In this document: one piece after another, positions 31,961 through 43,416 of the stretch
Position numbering within the stretch: the first letter of the stretch is position 1
Layout: every line of letters begins with the position of its first letter
From: Cristatella mucedo
Lineage: Eukaryota; Bryozoa; Phylactolaemata; Cristatellidae
DNA: 64,000 bases
Direction: 5' to 3'
NCBI GenBank assembly: GCA_009760855.2
Contig: WPIO01000113.1
Location: forward strand, 1,085,001-1,149,000
Position numbers and translations under genes: made by a program
Notes under the pieces: model-generated
The model's input: only the letters and a program-made list of their open reading frames with translations
Told to the model about the DNA's origin: nothing
Databases searched by the model: none

Positions 31961-32567
31961 AGGTGGGCATTTGACCGCTCCCCCATCTGGCTGGGCAGCG
32001 ATCTTGGCAGCCCGTTACTCCATTGGCCCTCTTGGAAAGTCACAAAAGACGAAATCACTTCCTTCTTTCCATTTGATTGCAGGGCCTGGTTATTTTTTAA
32101 TTAAAAATTTCAGTTGCGCGCTACAGTTTCTAATTATTAGTAAGTTTTTTCGGAGCTGCGAAAACATGTTGCTTTGCCTGGCACCATGAGGAAAATTCCG
32201 ATTGCAGTTGGGAGGCTGTGCGAGGCCAAATGCGGTATGGAGTATTTCGAGCGAATCTAAACAAGGGACTTCCTTTCATATGAAACCAAGTGCATAGCTT
32301 GCCACATTCAATTCCCTCCCTTAAAGCAGCTTTTGGGTTGCCGATAGCTTAGTGTATGTGCATGGATGAATTAAATCTGCACACGGATGCCAGCAAGCTT
32401 TATTAAAATCAGTAAACATAAAACCGACATAATAGTTACGAGAAAAACACGTGAGATACAGATATTAGAAAGCCTGATGCCTCTCTGCCAACTTATCTCT
32501 TGATAGATTTTAGCGAAATATATGTATCCTGTTCTAAGGTGACGTTTCATGAGACGAACAGATTAGA
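31961..32567. other. Unassigned sequence
   Basis: No supported feature. A TTTGATTGCAG at 32072 would serve as an acceptor, but no exon is evident after it. Confidence 0.4.
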
Positions 32568-32725
32568 TACGCGGTCAAGTCGCCTACTTTCAGCTGCATA
32601 ACATTGTTAAAAATCTTGCTTGTTTAGACAGCAAGTATTCCATGAATTGGTGAAATCAGTTCTCGACTTCTGCAACTCACTGCTTGCGGGTTTCCCGGCT
32701 TTACTACAAGCTGCAAGTGAGTGTA
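32568..32725 (+). mobile_element. LINE-A RT-domain fragment
   Basis: CGGTCAAGTCGCCTACTTTC, then GCTGCATAACATTGTTAAAA and CGACTTCTGCAACTCACTGC are the KSAYFQL ... LDFCNSLLAG blocks. Short and frame-broken. Confidence 0.75.
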
Positions 32726-33179
32726 GCTTCTTCCGTCGGCTCAAAGCGTCCTCAACTTTAATATGCAATTACAGCCGGTACTGCAATCAGTTGAATTTGG
32801 AAACGCTTCATTCATCTAATTTCGAAACTCCTATGGCGCAGAATAAAACCGGCCTTTGCAGGTCCTTTGCACGAAAGCAGGCACGTGTATTGAGCTGTGT
32901 AAAAGTCGTTGAGCTCGGTGCCTTTATTTGCTGCAAGCGGCACAGTAGGTTTCCTCTGTGTTGGTGTCTGCCTCCTTCTGTAAAAGGCGATCCTTAATCC
33001 CTGCCTCTGGATAATGACGTCTGAGTCCTGCTGCCTTCAGGCTGCTGCCTTTGTCTGACTGAGGAGGCTGAAATCTAGCACGAAATAAATCGTTGGTCCA
33101 ATGACGATCCTCGTAGCAGAAAACCCTCCTGCTCATAATTACAGCCAACTCCAACCAGGTGCATCCCAAGATGTGGGAA
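32726..33179. other. Unassigned sequence
   Basis: Nothing recognisable. Confidence 0.4.
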
Positions 33180-33755
33180 ATGGTACCAGCTTTGGCTCTG
33201 TGACAAAGTTTCGTTGCTTTCCGAAACACGGCCACGGTGGTGTGATACTTTTTGCATAAGCTTCAAACACTACTGGCAAAAACATGACACTAAAAGTGGA
33301 GATTTCTTAGCTGATTCTTCAAAATCAGCCAGTAATGTACAGCTTGAAATTGTTGTGCGAGCCCCATAGGACGATGATTGTTGCTTATGAACGCCTAAGT
33401 GAGATTGCACGTAATTCTAGGACAAAACTCGTTGCGCTGTTTTCTATCCGAAGTGATCAGGGGCACAATTTTGACCCCTACACTTATTCTGAAAATTACA
33501 AGTGGATCGTAGTGGAAACATGGCGGCTCATTGGCTATGCTGGGCCGACGGAGGCCGGAGCATACTTGTTAGTTACATTAAATTCGTGGAGTTGACACTG
33601 GACAAAGTGTTATCTAATACTGCACGTTAAACCTCCGGCGTAGCAGCTCTGATTCTCGCCATCACTGACTGATCTCTGTTTTTAAAGTAACAGGTCGCCG
33701 GTTCGGCTGTGCCTTTGGAGATCATTTATATGAATTGGCTAGTGAAATAGGCTGT
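33180..33755. repeat. Repeat E, copy 2
   Basis: Same landmarks and orientation as 4440-5205: GACAAAGTTTCGTTGCTTTC, AACACGGCCACGGTGGTGTG, GACACTAAAAGTGGAGATTT, ACATTAAATTCGTGGAG and CGGCTGTGCCTTTGGAGATC. It lacks the TA microsatellite. Similarity ends at both sides. Confidence 0.65.
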
Positions 33756-34827
33756 AACTTTCTGGCTAAAGCTGAACTACTGTTGTTTATACTTCAGAAA
33801 TTACTTTCTATATTTCAGATTTTCAAATAATCGTCAAAAAATTCTAGCGGCCAAAATATAATGGCATTTATTCATTTAGTCCACTGCGAGTCAAATACGC
33901 ACTTCCGTGAAGTACATGGTGTGAAGAAATAGCCTCCGGTTAACAGCAGACCATTGGGGTTCGGAACACGAAAGCAACATTCAGTTGGCCGGTTTCTGGA
34001 AAACTCCTTTAGTTCACATGAATAAACATCAATGACTATCGATTGATGGATACTGCCAAATTAAAATGCGAGCCTTTTTTATTCTGAGCTAGATTATGGC
34101 TGGAGTGCGGTTTATATTTTACTCCGATCAAGTCATGAACATGTCTCATAATCTCACATGGGTGTCTAATACCTCATAATCTGCGATGGCTTTATCGTTT
34201 ACAATTATTTGCTTTGATCATTCTAGTGCCCGCCTTAATTCTGCTTTAACGCCGCCATCGCTCTGTGGAAGGTCGAGCGGGAAGTGTCGGGGTCTTGTTT
34301 GAATAAGGTATTTGCTACCTTTTCTGCCACAGCGTACTGCTATTGTCATCGCAGCTGCTGCTTGCTGCCCGCATCACGGATGCCTTTTCAATGACTGGCT
34401 TACAATTGCTTGAAGCGTTTGTTCCACCTGTAATAGTGCCAAGCTCGACTATGCAGCACTATTCGTGGCTCACTGTGCATTTTTCTCAAACTAGGTAAGT
34501 TCCTGCGGTGATAAAAATCATGTGCATCACTGAATCTCACTGTTTAACTTCGTGTGATATTTGAGTCCGTCTGGAATAGGGTCCATGGGACTTGCGAAGT
34601 TAGTGGATGGACTAAGCGGTTTATTGCATTGCTAGGTAAAGGCAAAGCCGACATGTAGTGCACCTAGGTTGCCAGTCATTAAAGTTCTAAAATGTGGCCT
34701 ATCTCCGCCAGAAGGCAGCTAAGTAGAAATATTAGTCTTAAATGTCCGCGAACTTTAATTGGACGGACTGTACAAAATAGATCGTGGTATTTTGGCCTCA
34801 CTCGTAAGTAGTTGTAGTCAGTGTATA
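33756..34827. other. Unassigned sequence
   Basis: No supported feature. Confidence 0.45.
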
Positions 34828-36235
34828 TGAAACGTAATGTATCTCCGTCTCTAACTCCACAAAGCCATAAAGTCTATGCGGGTGTTATGCATGAGAGTTG
34901 TGTATAGCGAACTCACAGCCTAAGGAGCTTTCGCTACGCATTCGGTAGCCAACAGACATCACCTCACCCAACAAAGAGAAAATGGAAAGCATAGCAGAGT
35001 CAGGAAAGCAGTTGGGGTAGTTAGTACCATGGAAGTAGCAGCTCCGGACTGCTGAAAAGTAATAGCCATAGTAGGCAGCAGGAGAGTAGTTGCTGTTGCA
35101 TAAGAATTTTGGAAGCGAGTTCCGCAGTATAGGACCAGCAGAGCTGAAGCTACTGTCGCCAACGGTCTTTAAGCGGAGGAATGCAACAGCTAATTTATTG
35201 TCTATGCAGGACCTGAGGGCGCGAAAAGGCTGGAACTGGTGCAGCAGTTCAGCTAGGTACGAAGGAGCCAAACCGTGGCGGGCCTTGTGGGTCAGCGCAA
35301 GAACTTTGCTCTGTATCCCTTAATCAACCGGCAGCCATCCTAGCTCTTTTAGCAAAGGAGACATGTGGTTAAACCTCTAAGACTTGAAAACTAGCCATGC
35401 AGCCATATTCGTATCCAGCTACATTGGCCTAGTTGCCTGTTTTGGTAGCCAAGCCAAAAGAGAATTACAATAGCTTAGCCCAGACAGAACTAGGAGCTAG
35501 TAAAATGTTTTGCCACTGTGGAAGAAGCTCCTAATCTTAGATAGGGATCGGACGTGATGGCTTGCTGTAGAAGCAATCTTCTGAATGGAGCTTAAAGTTT
35601 TAAAATGTATGCAGCTGTCCAAAACGACACCTAAATTTCGAGCACTTGTTCGCACAACAGCATCGCCTATTAGAAGAACAAAGCCTCTTAATCCAGCCCA
35701 CACGCTTAGGGTGTCCTATGAGCAGCAGTTCGGTTTTATCATCATTTAGTTTCAAGAATATTTCCTACACCGAGGATCTAATGGCGGCAAGGCAAGCATT
35801 CAGTTGATCAGTTGCTGCAGTAGATTCCAACAGCTTGAAGGACAAATACAGCTGAGTATCGCCAGCATAAAAGTGATATACTAATCCACGGGCCTTAATC
35901 ACTTTTCCCAGAGGTTGAGTATAAATGGAGAACAGCAAGCGACCGAGGACGAACCCTTGAGGGACTCCACAGGTGACCCGTCTCGTGAGTGAGACCTGAC
36001 CCCCACAGGACACGGATTGAACACGATCAGACAAATACGATTTAAACCACACCAGTGCCTCATCTGCCAGACCGATCGTAGTTCTCAATCGTTCAAGTAG
36101 AACGTCGCGATCAATGGTGCCGAAGGCAGCTGATAGATCTAGCAGAGCTAGGGCTGTGATATTCTCGCCATCGTTGTCACATAGAATGTTATTGTTAACA
36201 CGGAGGAGAGCAGTTTCAGCTGTATAGACTTACAG
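34828..36235 (-). mobile_element. LINE-B, RT palm to 3' end
   Basis: Longest uninterrupted LINE-B. In sense order: ETALLRVNNNIL, LLDLSAAFGTIDRDVLLERL (RT motif A Asp present), VWFKSYLSDRVQSVSCGG, CGVPQGFVLGRLLFSIYT, HFYAGDTQLYLSFKL (catalytic box YAGD rather than YADD), TDQLNACLAAI, then after frameshifts the C-terminal YLAELLHQFQPFRALRSCID and the LINE-B tail ending near 34828. The loss of the first catalytic Asp and several frame breaks show it cannot be active. It serves as the empty-site reference for the SINE-2 insertion at 9763. Confidence 0.9.
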
Positions 36236-37365
36236 ATCCTGCCTTGGAGCACCGTCACTAACGTTTGACTACTCCGGTGGAAAGTCACACTTAGTCTAGC
36301 CGTTTTTCTAGACTCTCATTATGGCGGAGTTAATGGTAATGTCTATTGCAACCGAGAATCTAATTATAAAACTGAGCTCTGGAATGCTGCTTTGTTAGTC
36401 CCGAGTACTCTTGATGGGCTGCATTTTCATTCTTAATTTCCCAGCAATGCCTGTTCTCAGTAATGCCATGTTCATAGCAATGCCAATATGGTAATTTCTT
36501 GTCGATAGGTGCTTGGGGACGTACGCTTTAAGGTCTTGTATCGGTACCTGCTTTGGACTACTCAATCCTAGATTACGACATACCAGCCAGCCGAAGTGTA
36601 TCCCCTAAATACCTCCTACAGGTAGCTTAACAGCATAGTTTATGTGGCTAGAATGAAGATTTAGTGCTCTGAGAGTGCAATGTAAATGTATTACAAATAT
36701 CATCACACTTGTGAGATGAGTAATAATTTTGTGTCATGGTCTGTATTGATATTATTGAACTCGTGCTGCTGTTCGTGCGGTTTCTCATGGGGTGATTTAC
36801 CAACAGCGTCTACTGCTGCTTGCATGTCGGGAAAAATATGGTGTTGACCGACTAGAACTTAGTATCGAGATCTATGTCAGCGATCGCTTTATTTGAATTA
36901 GTGCATCTGCTGATCGCATCTTGACGTAATCCTGTAAACTTGACTGCAGCACCAATACCGAGAACATGTGTGTCAATATAAACAAGTTGCACGGCAGCAT
37001 CGGCATCCAGTAGCAGCTGACAGATATGCGGTTATTATTTCGTAGAGTCTGATGGTGACAGTGCGTCTTGAATGGCAGCCACTCACGGGAAGCAATCAGC
37101 CCAACGCGCTCTGCTCTTATGAGACGGGAGGCCGGTTTGCCACCCGCCGATCCGAAGGCAGAGCGCGACGGGTGAGCAGTGCCTTGTTTCGTTGCACCCC
37201 ACAAGTTTACTCGGTGAGATTTCAACCAGGATGTGATCGGTCGACCAGTTGCTGTTTCCTCGGAGGCTCTCGAGGAGATTCTGCTGCTACATCGCCACCA
37301 TTAATGGAACTGAAAATTGAGTTATGCTATCGAATCGTCTTACGCATCGTCTTCGACGTGCTCAA
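36236..37365. other. Unassigned sequence
   Basis: No supported gene. A weak LINE-tail-like stretch (GAATGAAGATTTAGTGCTCT) lies near 36650. Confidence 0.45.
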
Positions 37366-37445
37366 ATGCTTCCCTTGCAGCAAATATAGAGTGCCTAGAA
37401 AGAGATAGTTTTCTGATGGCGCTATACAAATGCTTCCTCGCAACT
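37366..37445 (+). mobile_element. LINE tail fragment
   Basis: CCCTTGCAGCAAATATAGAG, GTGCCTAGAAAGAGATAG and TGATGGCGCTATACAAATG. Intermediate between the LINE-A and SINE-1 tails. Followed by an antisense SINE-1. Confidence 0.7.
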
Positions 37446-37448
37446 ATT

Positions 37449-37568
37449 AATATAGCAATATATATTTATATAATAGGCGCTTCCCATATGCCGCGGGACT
37501 CGAGCCCACGACCTCGGCCAGACTTAGGTCGGGGCGAGCACCTTAACCACTAGGCCAAACCACCGCCG
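37449..37568 (-). mobile_element. SINE-1 copy
   Basis: Antisense. TAGGCGCTTCCCATATGCCG, GGACTCGAGCCCACGACCTC (B box) and GCACCTTAACCACTAGGCCA (A box). The distal hairpin arm of the tail is missing. Confidence 0.8.
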
Positions 37569-38576
37569 CGCATTCATCTCCTGCAGTGACATGTTGGAAA
37601 ATAGCACCCTCGTTTCAGGGTTAGTGGTGATACTCAAGCATCACCTACTGCTGACGCCATAGCTGCCTTCATCCATCCTATGCTATTCGGCCACAAGCTT
37701 AGCGATCTAGCGTCTGTCGACTAAATGCCTCTGCAGTGTTGTTAGAAGAATGACAGTGTCATTCTCTGATGTTTATGTATATAATCCTGCAAATTAATCT
37801 AAGCTGAGACCATACGGCATTTCTTAGAGTCCAGACAAACATAATAATAATAAGATAGAATTGTTAAGAGCAATGAGACAGAGAAAATTTTTAAGCACTG
37901 ACTCTGCAGTTCCAACGAAAGTATGTAAATCATGTAGTGATAGCATAAAATGAAAACTAGAAGTTTTTTATCACCCTCCGTAATTCAATATATTTGTAGT
38001 TGCTTCGCATACGCTTCAGAGGAAGCAGGTCATTTGGGTGATAAAGCAGTATTCCCTCTCGCTCACACGAGCAAACAAAGAATGGTTCACACAGAGCGAG
38101 CTAATGCTTGGGTAACACGTGGTTTCTCGGCTTCTTTCTTCGAAGGTACAGCACTAAGAAGTCAGTCAGAAGTTAGTCAGATGAGCAGGTTACGTGTTGC
38201 GAGACTGATTTGGAAGCTGCTGATTAAGTTTTGTTGACTGCACTACACGCAGCCTCGGTAGACTCTGCAATAAATGCATTAAATGCATATCAATAAATAT
38301 ATCAATAGGTGCATTAAATCTGTAATCGATTGGCCGACGGTTAACGAATACTGACTAGCTGTGCTGTGAAACGGCACACAGAGACCCAGTATTAATATTC
38401 GAACCGAGCCGCTGGAGATTGCAAGACAGTCTTTGCTTGAAGTTACTTACAGACGTTCCTTCAGACTAGCGGCTCTGGCGATAATGACAGTAACAAAAAC
38501 AAAGAGAGGCTAATGTAGCGCGGAAGACCGTGTATTCACAACCTGCACGAAGGGAATGTCAGGATGCCTAGGCTTG
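37569..38576. other. Unassigned sequence
   Basis: No supported feature. A short open frame at 37950-38237 resembles nothing known. Confidence 0.45.
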
Positions 38577-38935
38577 AGCAAGCTTAGGTAGGCGAGGAGC
38601 TAACCTGGGAGTGGTTAAGGAGACGGTTGATCGTCGACATCAGAAATTTTAGAATTCGAATCTGCGATTTAACAAATTTTTTACAAAAGCTTTACGGCTT
38701 CTATTTGGATCGATTGGTTCGATCTACGTCATTACTCGTATGACTGTCTATGGGCAGTCAGTCCTGATCTTTTGTATGATCATATTCAAGCTTGCGCTTA
38801 GCAGACCCAGCTAGTTTAATGTCTGTGGTAAACCAAAGGCAATCTGGACAAGGACACACAGTGTGCTTAGTCCGAGGTGCAACTCATCGAGCATGTCAGC
38901 TAGTGTCGCGGTGTACCAATCCACCAATGATGACA
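38577..38935 (-). mobile_element. LINE-A endonuclease-RT linker fragment
   Basis: Antisense. In sense order it carries a degenerate LADMLDEL block, a DIKLAGSAKRKLE-like block and, at 38590-38645, the RLLNHSQVSS-like block that precedes RT in the copy at 61.9 kb. Broken by indels. Confidence 0.65.
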
Positions 38936-39215
38936 AGCCGGAAGGGAGCTGAGCAGCAGAGTTGAAGCAGATATTTTCGTACGAACAGCATCGATGTCAA
39001 GGGTCTTGAGGTTTTGTGATTCACAGGTGATTTTAGATGAGGAGGAGGAGGGCACACATTATGGCTACGCCTCTTAGTGTACAGTGGCACTCTCGGATCA
39101 AGCTAGCATCGCAAGGGCGATCGGGGTACGGACATTTCCCCCTGGACATTCCCCCCTCCGACACTTCCTCCCCCCGAACATTTACCCCCTGGGGTAGGAC
39201 ATTTCCCCCTGGGGT

Positions 39216-39350
39216 GTAGGGTTTAGGGCTTGGGGCTTTAGGGTTTAGATTTAATAGGGTTTACGGTTTATGGTTGAGGGCTTAAGATTTCGGGTTTAGG
39301 GTTTGGGATTTAGGGTTTAGGGTTTGGGATTTAGGGTTTAGGGCGGGTTT
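39216..39350 (+). repeat. Degenerate TTTAGGG-like array
   Basis: TAGGGTTTAGGG, GGGTTTAGGGTTTGGGATTT and similar heptamer variants run for about 135 bases. TTTAGGG is the common plant-type telomere repeat, while TTAGGG is the usual animal one, so this is more likely a diverged simple repeat than a true telomere relic. Confidence 0.8.
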
Positions 39351-39360
39351 TGCCTCCGCC

Positions 39361-39441
39361 GCCTACTCCCAAAGCCTGGAACTCCCTCCCGACTTGCGTC
39401 AGGACATCCCCTGACTTGACCGCATTTAAAAAGAACTCACC
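39361..39441 (+). mobile_element. LINE-A C-terminal fragment inside the TIR element
   Basis: CAAAGCCTGGAACTCCCTCC and TCAGGACATCCCCTGACTTG match the PKAWNSLPTCVRTSPDLT block. About 80 bases with no tail, so it was probably captured and not inserted by retrotransposition. Confidence 0.75.
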
Positions 39442-39544
39442 ACCGCCGCCGCTCGCTCCATTAGAAGCCATCTTTCCAATCCATCCCTCCTTTCAACTAC
39501 ATTGAGTTGATTTTATTTTGATAGAGCGTGAACTTCATTTGATC

Positions 39545-39728
39545 ATTACCCTATTTTCCAACAAATAAGACCCACCTAGTTGTAAGACGCACCCGTATAT
39601 AAGACGCGGGTTTGGATGATTTGTGTAAAAAATATTTTACTTAAGACGCACCCATAAAAAGACGCACCCCGGGGGCGGGGCACGTAAAACTTGTATAAGA
39701 CGCATCTTATATACGCAAAAACACCACT
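39545..39728. repeat. Short element with iterated AAGACGCACCC motifs
   Basis: Starts ACCCTATTTTCCAACAAATA and carries GTAAGACGCACCCG, TAAGACGCACCC, AAAGACGCACCC and TAAGACGCATCTTATA. Short elements rich in this motif resemble non-autonomous DNA transposons found in many animal genomes, from memory. It lies inside the larger TIR element. Confidence 0.45.
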
Positions 39729-39924
39729 ATATATACATATATATATATATACATATATCTGTATTTTTAGTTATACATTCATTAACGTAAGGGTAAATAT
39801 CTTGCCCCGGAGGCAATGTCCGGGGTAAATGCCATATGGTCCACCGGGAGGGAAATGTCCAGGGGGAGGGATCGTTCGGGGGAATGTCCTACAATCGGGC
39901 TATAGCCCTTGTGACATCAGCCCT

Positions 39925-41015
39925 CCAGTCTCCCTTCTACTCTTCCTATTAAAGATACTGGAATGAGTTGTGGTAAACCAGCTGAATTATTATCTTGGTA
40001 CCTCAAACCTAGCAAGTAAGTTCTAGTCTGCATTCAGAGCTAATCACTCAACACAGTCAGCATTGTTTATGTTGCATAACAAACTTATCAGGAATTCAGA
40101 AGAGTATCTCTGCTTTTTTTGCTGGGTCTTCCGGAAGCCTTTGATACCATGGATCACCAAGCCCTTCTTGAGCACCGGCCGGGGCATCTCTGAAACTGCC
40201 CTTCGATGATTCAGATTTTGTCTCAGTGCGAAACTCCACAATATTGATGTGAAAGGACTAAGTTCATAAGAAGGACGGCTGAATTACGGAGTACCTCATG
40301 GCTTAATGTTCAGTCCGCTCCTTTTCAAAGTTTTAACTCTCCCTCTCACCGAGGAATTTGCCAGGTACAACCTAGATTTTCACTCCTATGCAGGCGATAC
40401 TCAGTTTTCCTTTGCTTTAATTCCACTCAGCCTACCGGCATGCCGAATTCTCTACTCACTCTTGCTGCAAGTATTCCTGGCATTCGCACATAGTTGGCAG
40501 CAAACTTTCTCAAAAATGAAATGACGACCAAACTAACTTGCTACTGTTGTGTGCACCTGCGGTTTCTGCTGTTTTAATTAGCAAAGCGCCTTGACACTAA
40601 TGTACATGCTTCACCTGTAGCCGATAGATAAGCCATTGACGCAGCGAAGTCTCGGGCCACTAGTTATATTTCTTGTCGTCTGCTATGATTCATCGAGCCT
40701 CGGTATGATTACGCCTTGATAGTAATAAAGGGAGAGCCTCGTTTACTACGCACGTTCGCCCGCTGTGTCTCCGTGAGACCCGACAAGACCTGCCGCCGCC
40801 GAAGCCACTTTTATACAACGTTATTAACAAAAAAAGTACGACTCTGAACGTAGAAAGATTATCTCTCAAAATTGGTTCTGCCGGCATTTGTCCTGTTTGC
40901 ATCTGCATGAAATCTAGGTCTTCTGCTCCAAAGTCACATTCCACAAGATGCGCCTCATCAGCGCTATTGCCGATTCTGCCTACTTTCAGCTGCAATGAAA
41001 TTATGCTAGCGGATA
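39925..41015 (+). mobile_element. LINE-A RT fragment with internal insertion
   Basis: Sense. LERVVVNQL-like, HSTQSALFM-like, GSPEAFDTMDHQALLEHR-like, YGVPHGLMFSPLLFKVLTLP and FHSYAGDTQFSFAL blocks are in order. After about 300 foreign bases (40555-40855), KIGSAGICPVCICM and SAYFQL resume and end near 41015. The catalytic box reads YAGD. Degenerate throughout. Confidence 0.75.
40555..40855. other. Unknown insertion within LINE-A
   Basis: Separates two LINE-A blocks that are adjacent in other copies (LLV and KLERLK). It has no LINE or SINE similarity. TACGCACGTTCGCCCGCTGT faintly recalls repeat D. Confidence 0.4.
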
Positions 41016-41047
41016 GACATCGTGAGCTAATTGGCAGCCACGTTATC

Positions 41048-41984
41048 TTATGAACTGGGCCCCAGCCTGAGAGTAGCCTCTTCCGATTGGTCACGTGGTT
41101 GTGGCTCTGCCCTAGTAACTCTGCTATCACACTTACCCTCCAAATAGGAGCAGTCTCGTTTCCAAAGTTCTAGCCTTCGGGCCGGCTTTACCACCCTGCC
41201 AGACCTTGATGTCACGTGCTCTTGAGAGGTGTGCGTCTTATAGGCAAAACTTTGAGACTGATCTTCCGCCGCCATTGTAGGGTTCGGTAGATCTAGGGAA
41301 GTGCCGAGAGATTGGCTGTTAGTGACCTGTAGATCGGTGTCATTCGGCGTAAGATGCCTTTCTGTTCCGTCGACGTGTTCTGTCATTGTCAGCCTACACG
41401 ACAAACGACCGAGGTGTACCAGCTTGTGGGGTCACGATTGAACCTTCGCTCCAGCTGTTTTCACCATCGGTCCGCACTGATACCTACTGGTCGGTTTGAA
41501 GATGTTGAAGCGGGCAAGCAGAAAGGTGGCCTTGATGGTGCCGTCGGAGCTCTTTTTCGCAGTTGCCGTTGAGTTTCGCCGGCTCCTTTTCCGGCCACTG
41601 CGGTTCAACGAGGAGCACGAGGGAGCGCGAGCAGCACCGTCCCCATAAACAGTTGTGCTCGGCTGAAGCCTGCAGAGGTGCAATGGGTCGACGTCTGATT
41701 CATTAGAGCGAGTCACTTATCAGGCAACTTCGTAATAGATTTGGCTGTTTGCACCACACTTTCCGGTTTTCCGTTCGCTTGTGGAAAGTGTGTGCTAGTC
41801 GTGGTGTGGTTGAATGCGAACATCTCACGGAAGCACCAAATTCGTGAGACGAGAATTTCGGATCATTATCAAACTGTAATGACTCCGATATGCCCCGTTG
41901 AGCAAATGTAGACTGTCGTTCTGCCACCAATTCTGTGGTCGTTGCTTTTAAAGTTGGATACGAACGGCTCACCCGCAATGGCAT
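41048..41984 (-). pseudogene. Ty3/Gypsy pol remnant: integrase core to C-terminus
   Basis: Three minus-strand frames in order. 41984-41703 matches a Ty3/Gypsy integrase core: SYPTLKATTTELVAER, ST..RGISESLQFDNDPKFS and SSHEF, where DND corresponds to the second Asp of the DDE triad (usual DNGPQF). 41716-41432 is an unassigned basic stretch. 41404-41048 ends with YKTHTS....SRSGRVVKPARRLE, which matches the conserved SGR.V.PP.RL end of many Gypsy polyproteins. Frame changes make it non-functional. No LTR is visible just downstream. Confidence 0.6.
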
Positions 41985-42264
41985 ACCAAAATAACCTCAA
42001 CGAGTTTTAACATCTGTATTTCCACACGGCCCCGAGCAAGCCGGCCAGCACTCGACCACCGCGACAGGCGTTCCTATCGAAACTGTCCTATCCCTCTGCC
42101 GGCAGCGACACCCAACTGGCTAAACCACCATGGCCATAAATCGTAATCGCCTATAGACAGGCAGCACTGCCATAAACTATGCTGGGCAATAAACTGGTCT
42201 TAGTGGGAATGACTAGACATGTCGAGACACATCGTCTCAGCTCCAAGACTACCTGGATACTCGG
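41985..42264. other. Unassigned sequence
   Basis: Upstream of the integrase remnant on the minus strand. A weak continuation of pol is possible but not supported. Confidence 0.4.
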
Positions 42265-42592
42265 TCTTAGGTCAGAATATCCCCTAACTTGACCACATTT
42301 AAAAAGAACCTAAAAACACACCTATTTAGGACGGCATTTAGTGGGCCCCTGTGATTCGTCCTTCACGTGCTTATGCGTGCTGACACTGTGCATGCTGCCA
42401 CTAACCACATTTGCATGCTGACCCTGTGCATGTCAACCCTAATCACGTTATTTATGTTGTTTATCAAGCATGAAATTACTCACCATTCAATTGCATTTCC
42501 CTTTGCAGCAAATGTAAAGCGCCTAGAAAGAGATTGAGTTCTCTGAGGGCGCTTTATCAAGTGCTTTATTATTATTATTACTATTATAAGGT
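42265..42592 (+). mobile_element. LINE-A 3' end
   Basis: Sense. TTGACCACATTTAAAAAGAA coding end, full 3' UTR, hairpin (AAGCGCCTAGAAAGAGATTG ... AGGGCGCTTTATCAAGTGC) and (ATT)n tail. The hairpin is perfect, so this is a young copy. Confidence 0.92.
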
Positions 42593-42680
42593 ACGGCTAG
42601 CTGAGTAGCTGAGTAGCAGTTACGTCCGGCGGGGTACATGCCCGAACCATTTGAGCACTTCTGCCGATAGAACTTAGGTC

Positions 42681-43412
42681 TGTAACCGAGTTCCGCATGT
42701 CAGAGGCTATTTCCCGCCAAAGCCCGCCATACTCCTGCCACGCAGCCGCTCGCCATGCCGCTGAGCTAGGGTAAGACGAGCGGCCGTCAGGTTAGACCTC
42801 TTTATAATATCGCATACGCCAAACAACAACAGGGGAACTAAGCAAGTCTACAGGAGAAGTTCCTATACGACGTACACTAAAGGGACGCAAGACGACGCCG
42901 CAAACGCGAACAAACGTGTTAGTTGGTCAGTTGACTGCCGCAGTCCCGCCGTTGTACCGACTCCGTTCCAACAGTACGAGCGTACGCCGTAAAAGATCCG
43001 TCTAGCTGAGTAACTGCTAGGCTAGTCGGAGTCGACGTCCACCACAGTCGAGAGCTTCCGCCGAAAGAAGCCAACTCACGGGGGGCCACGTACAGGATAC
43101 ACGGGGAACGCGGAATATACAGATCACGACAACGAGCGTTCTGTCCAGCTCCGCTCGGGCCTTGGGCGCTCGTCGCCTTCCGTGCGTGGCCACATCGCCG
43201 GAGCACGCCTGCACCCATCCAGGTGCATAACTCGGCCAGACCGGGAGCCTCCAATACCATAACTTAATCAGCCAACTATCCTTACCCAAGAGCCCCAGTG
43301 ACCTCTCGTCACCGCACGTTCGGCCATACCGTAGGTCAGACCCCGGCCTAGCCGGTGACCCTTACCACATTAAAGCGTCGTGTCCCAGCCAACCGAAACT
43401 AGCTTGGGTACA
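42681..43412 (-). mobile_element. LTR-C solo LTR, copy 2
   Basis: 732 bases bounded by TGTAACC and GGGTACA (TG...CA termini, imperfect inverted TGTACCC) and flanked by GGTC at 42677-42680 and 43413-43416. On the minus strand it aligns along its whole length with 13562-14375 and keeps the TATA-like TATTATAAAGAGGTCTAA. A 4-bp target-site duplication fits Ty3/Gypsy elements. No internal region is attached, so it looks like a solo LTR. The Gypsy remnants nearby need not be its partner. Confidence 0.7.
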
Positions 43413-43416
43413 GGTC

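Larger units (their letters stand above)
39112..39911. mobile_element. Terminal-inverted-repeat element with TTTAGGG-like core
   Basis: An 800-base unit begins CAAGGGCGATCGGGG and ends GGGCTATAGCCCTTG, giving CAAGGGC inverted termini. Both ends continue inward with iterated GGACATTTCCCCCTGG-type motifs (39129, 39143 and 39199 on the left; reverse complements near 39805, 39848 and 39880 on the right). No open frame is visible. A non-autonomous DNA transposon or foldback element fits. I do not find a clear target-site duplication. Confidence 0.6.

Noticed and set aside
39216-39350. Genuine telomere or telomere fusion
   Set aside because: The TTTAGGG-like repeats are few and irregular, lie inside an inverted-repeat element and differ from the usual animal TTAGGG.
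40690-41130. 146-codon minus-strand open frame
   Set aside because: It overlaps a sense LINE-A remnant and reads it backwards.
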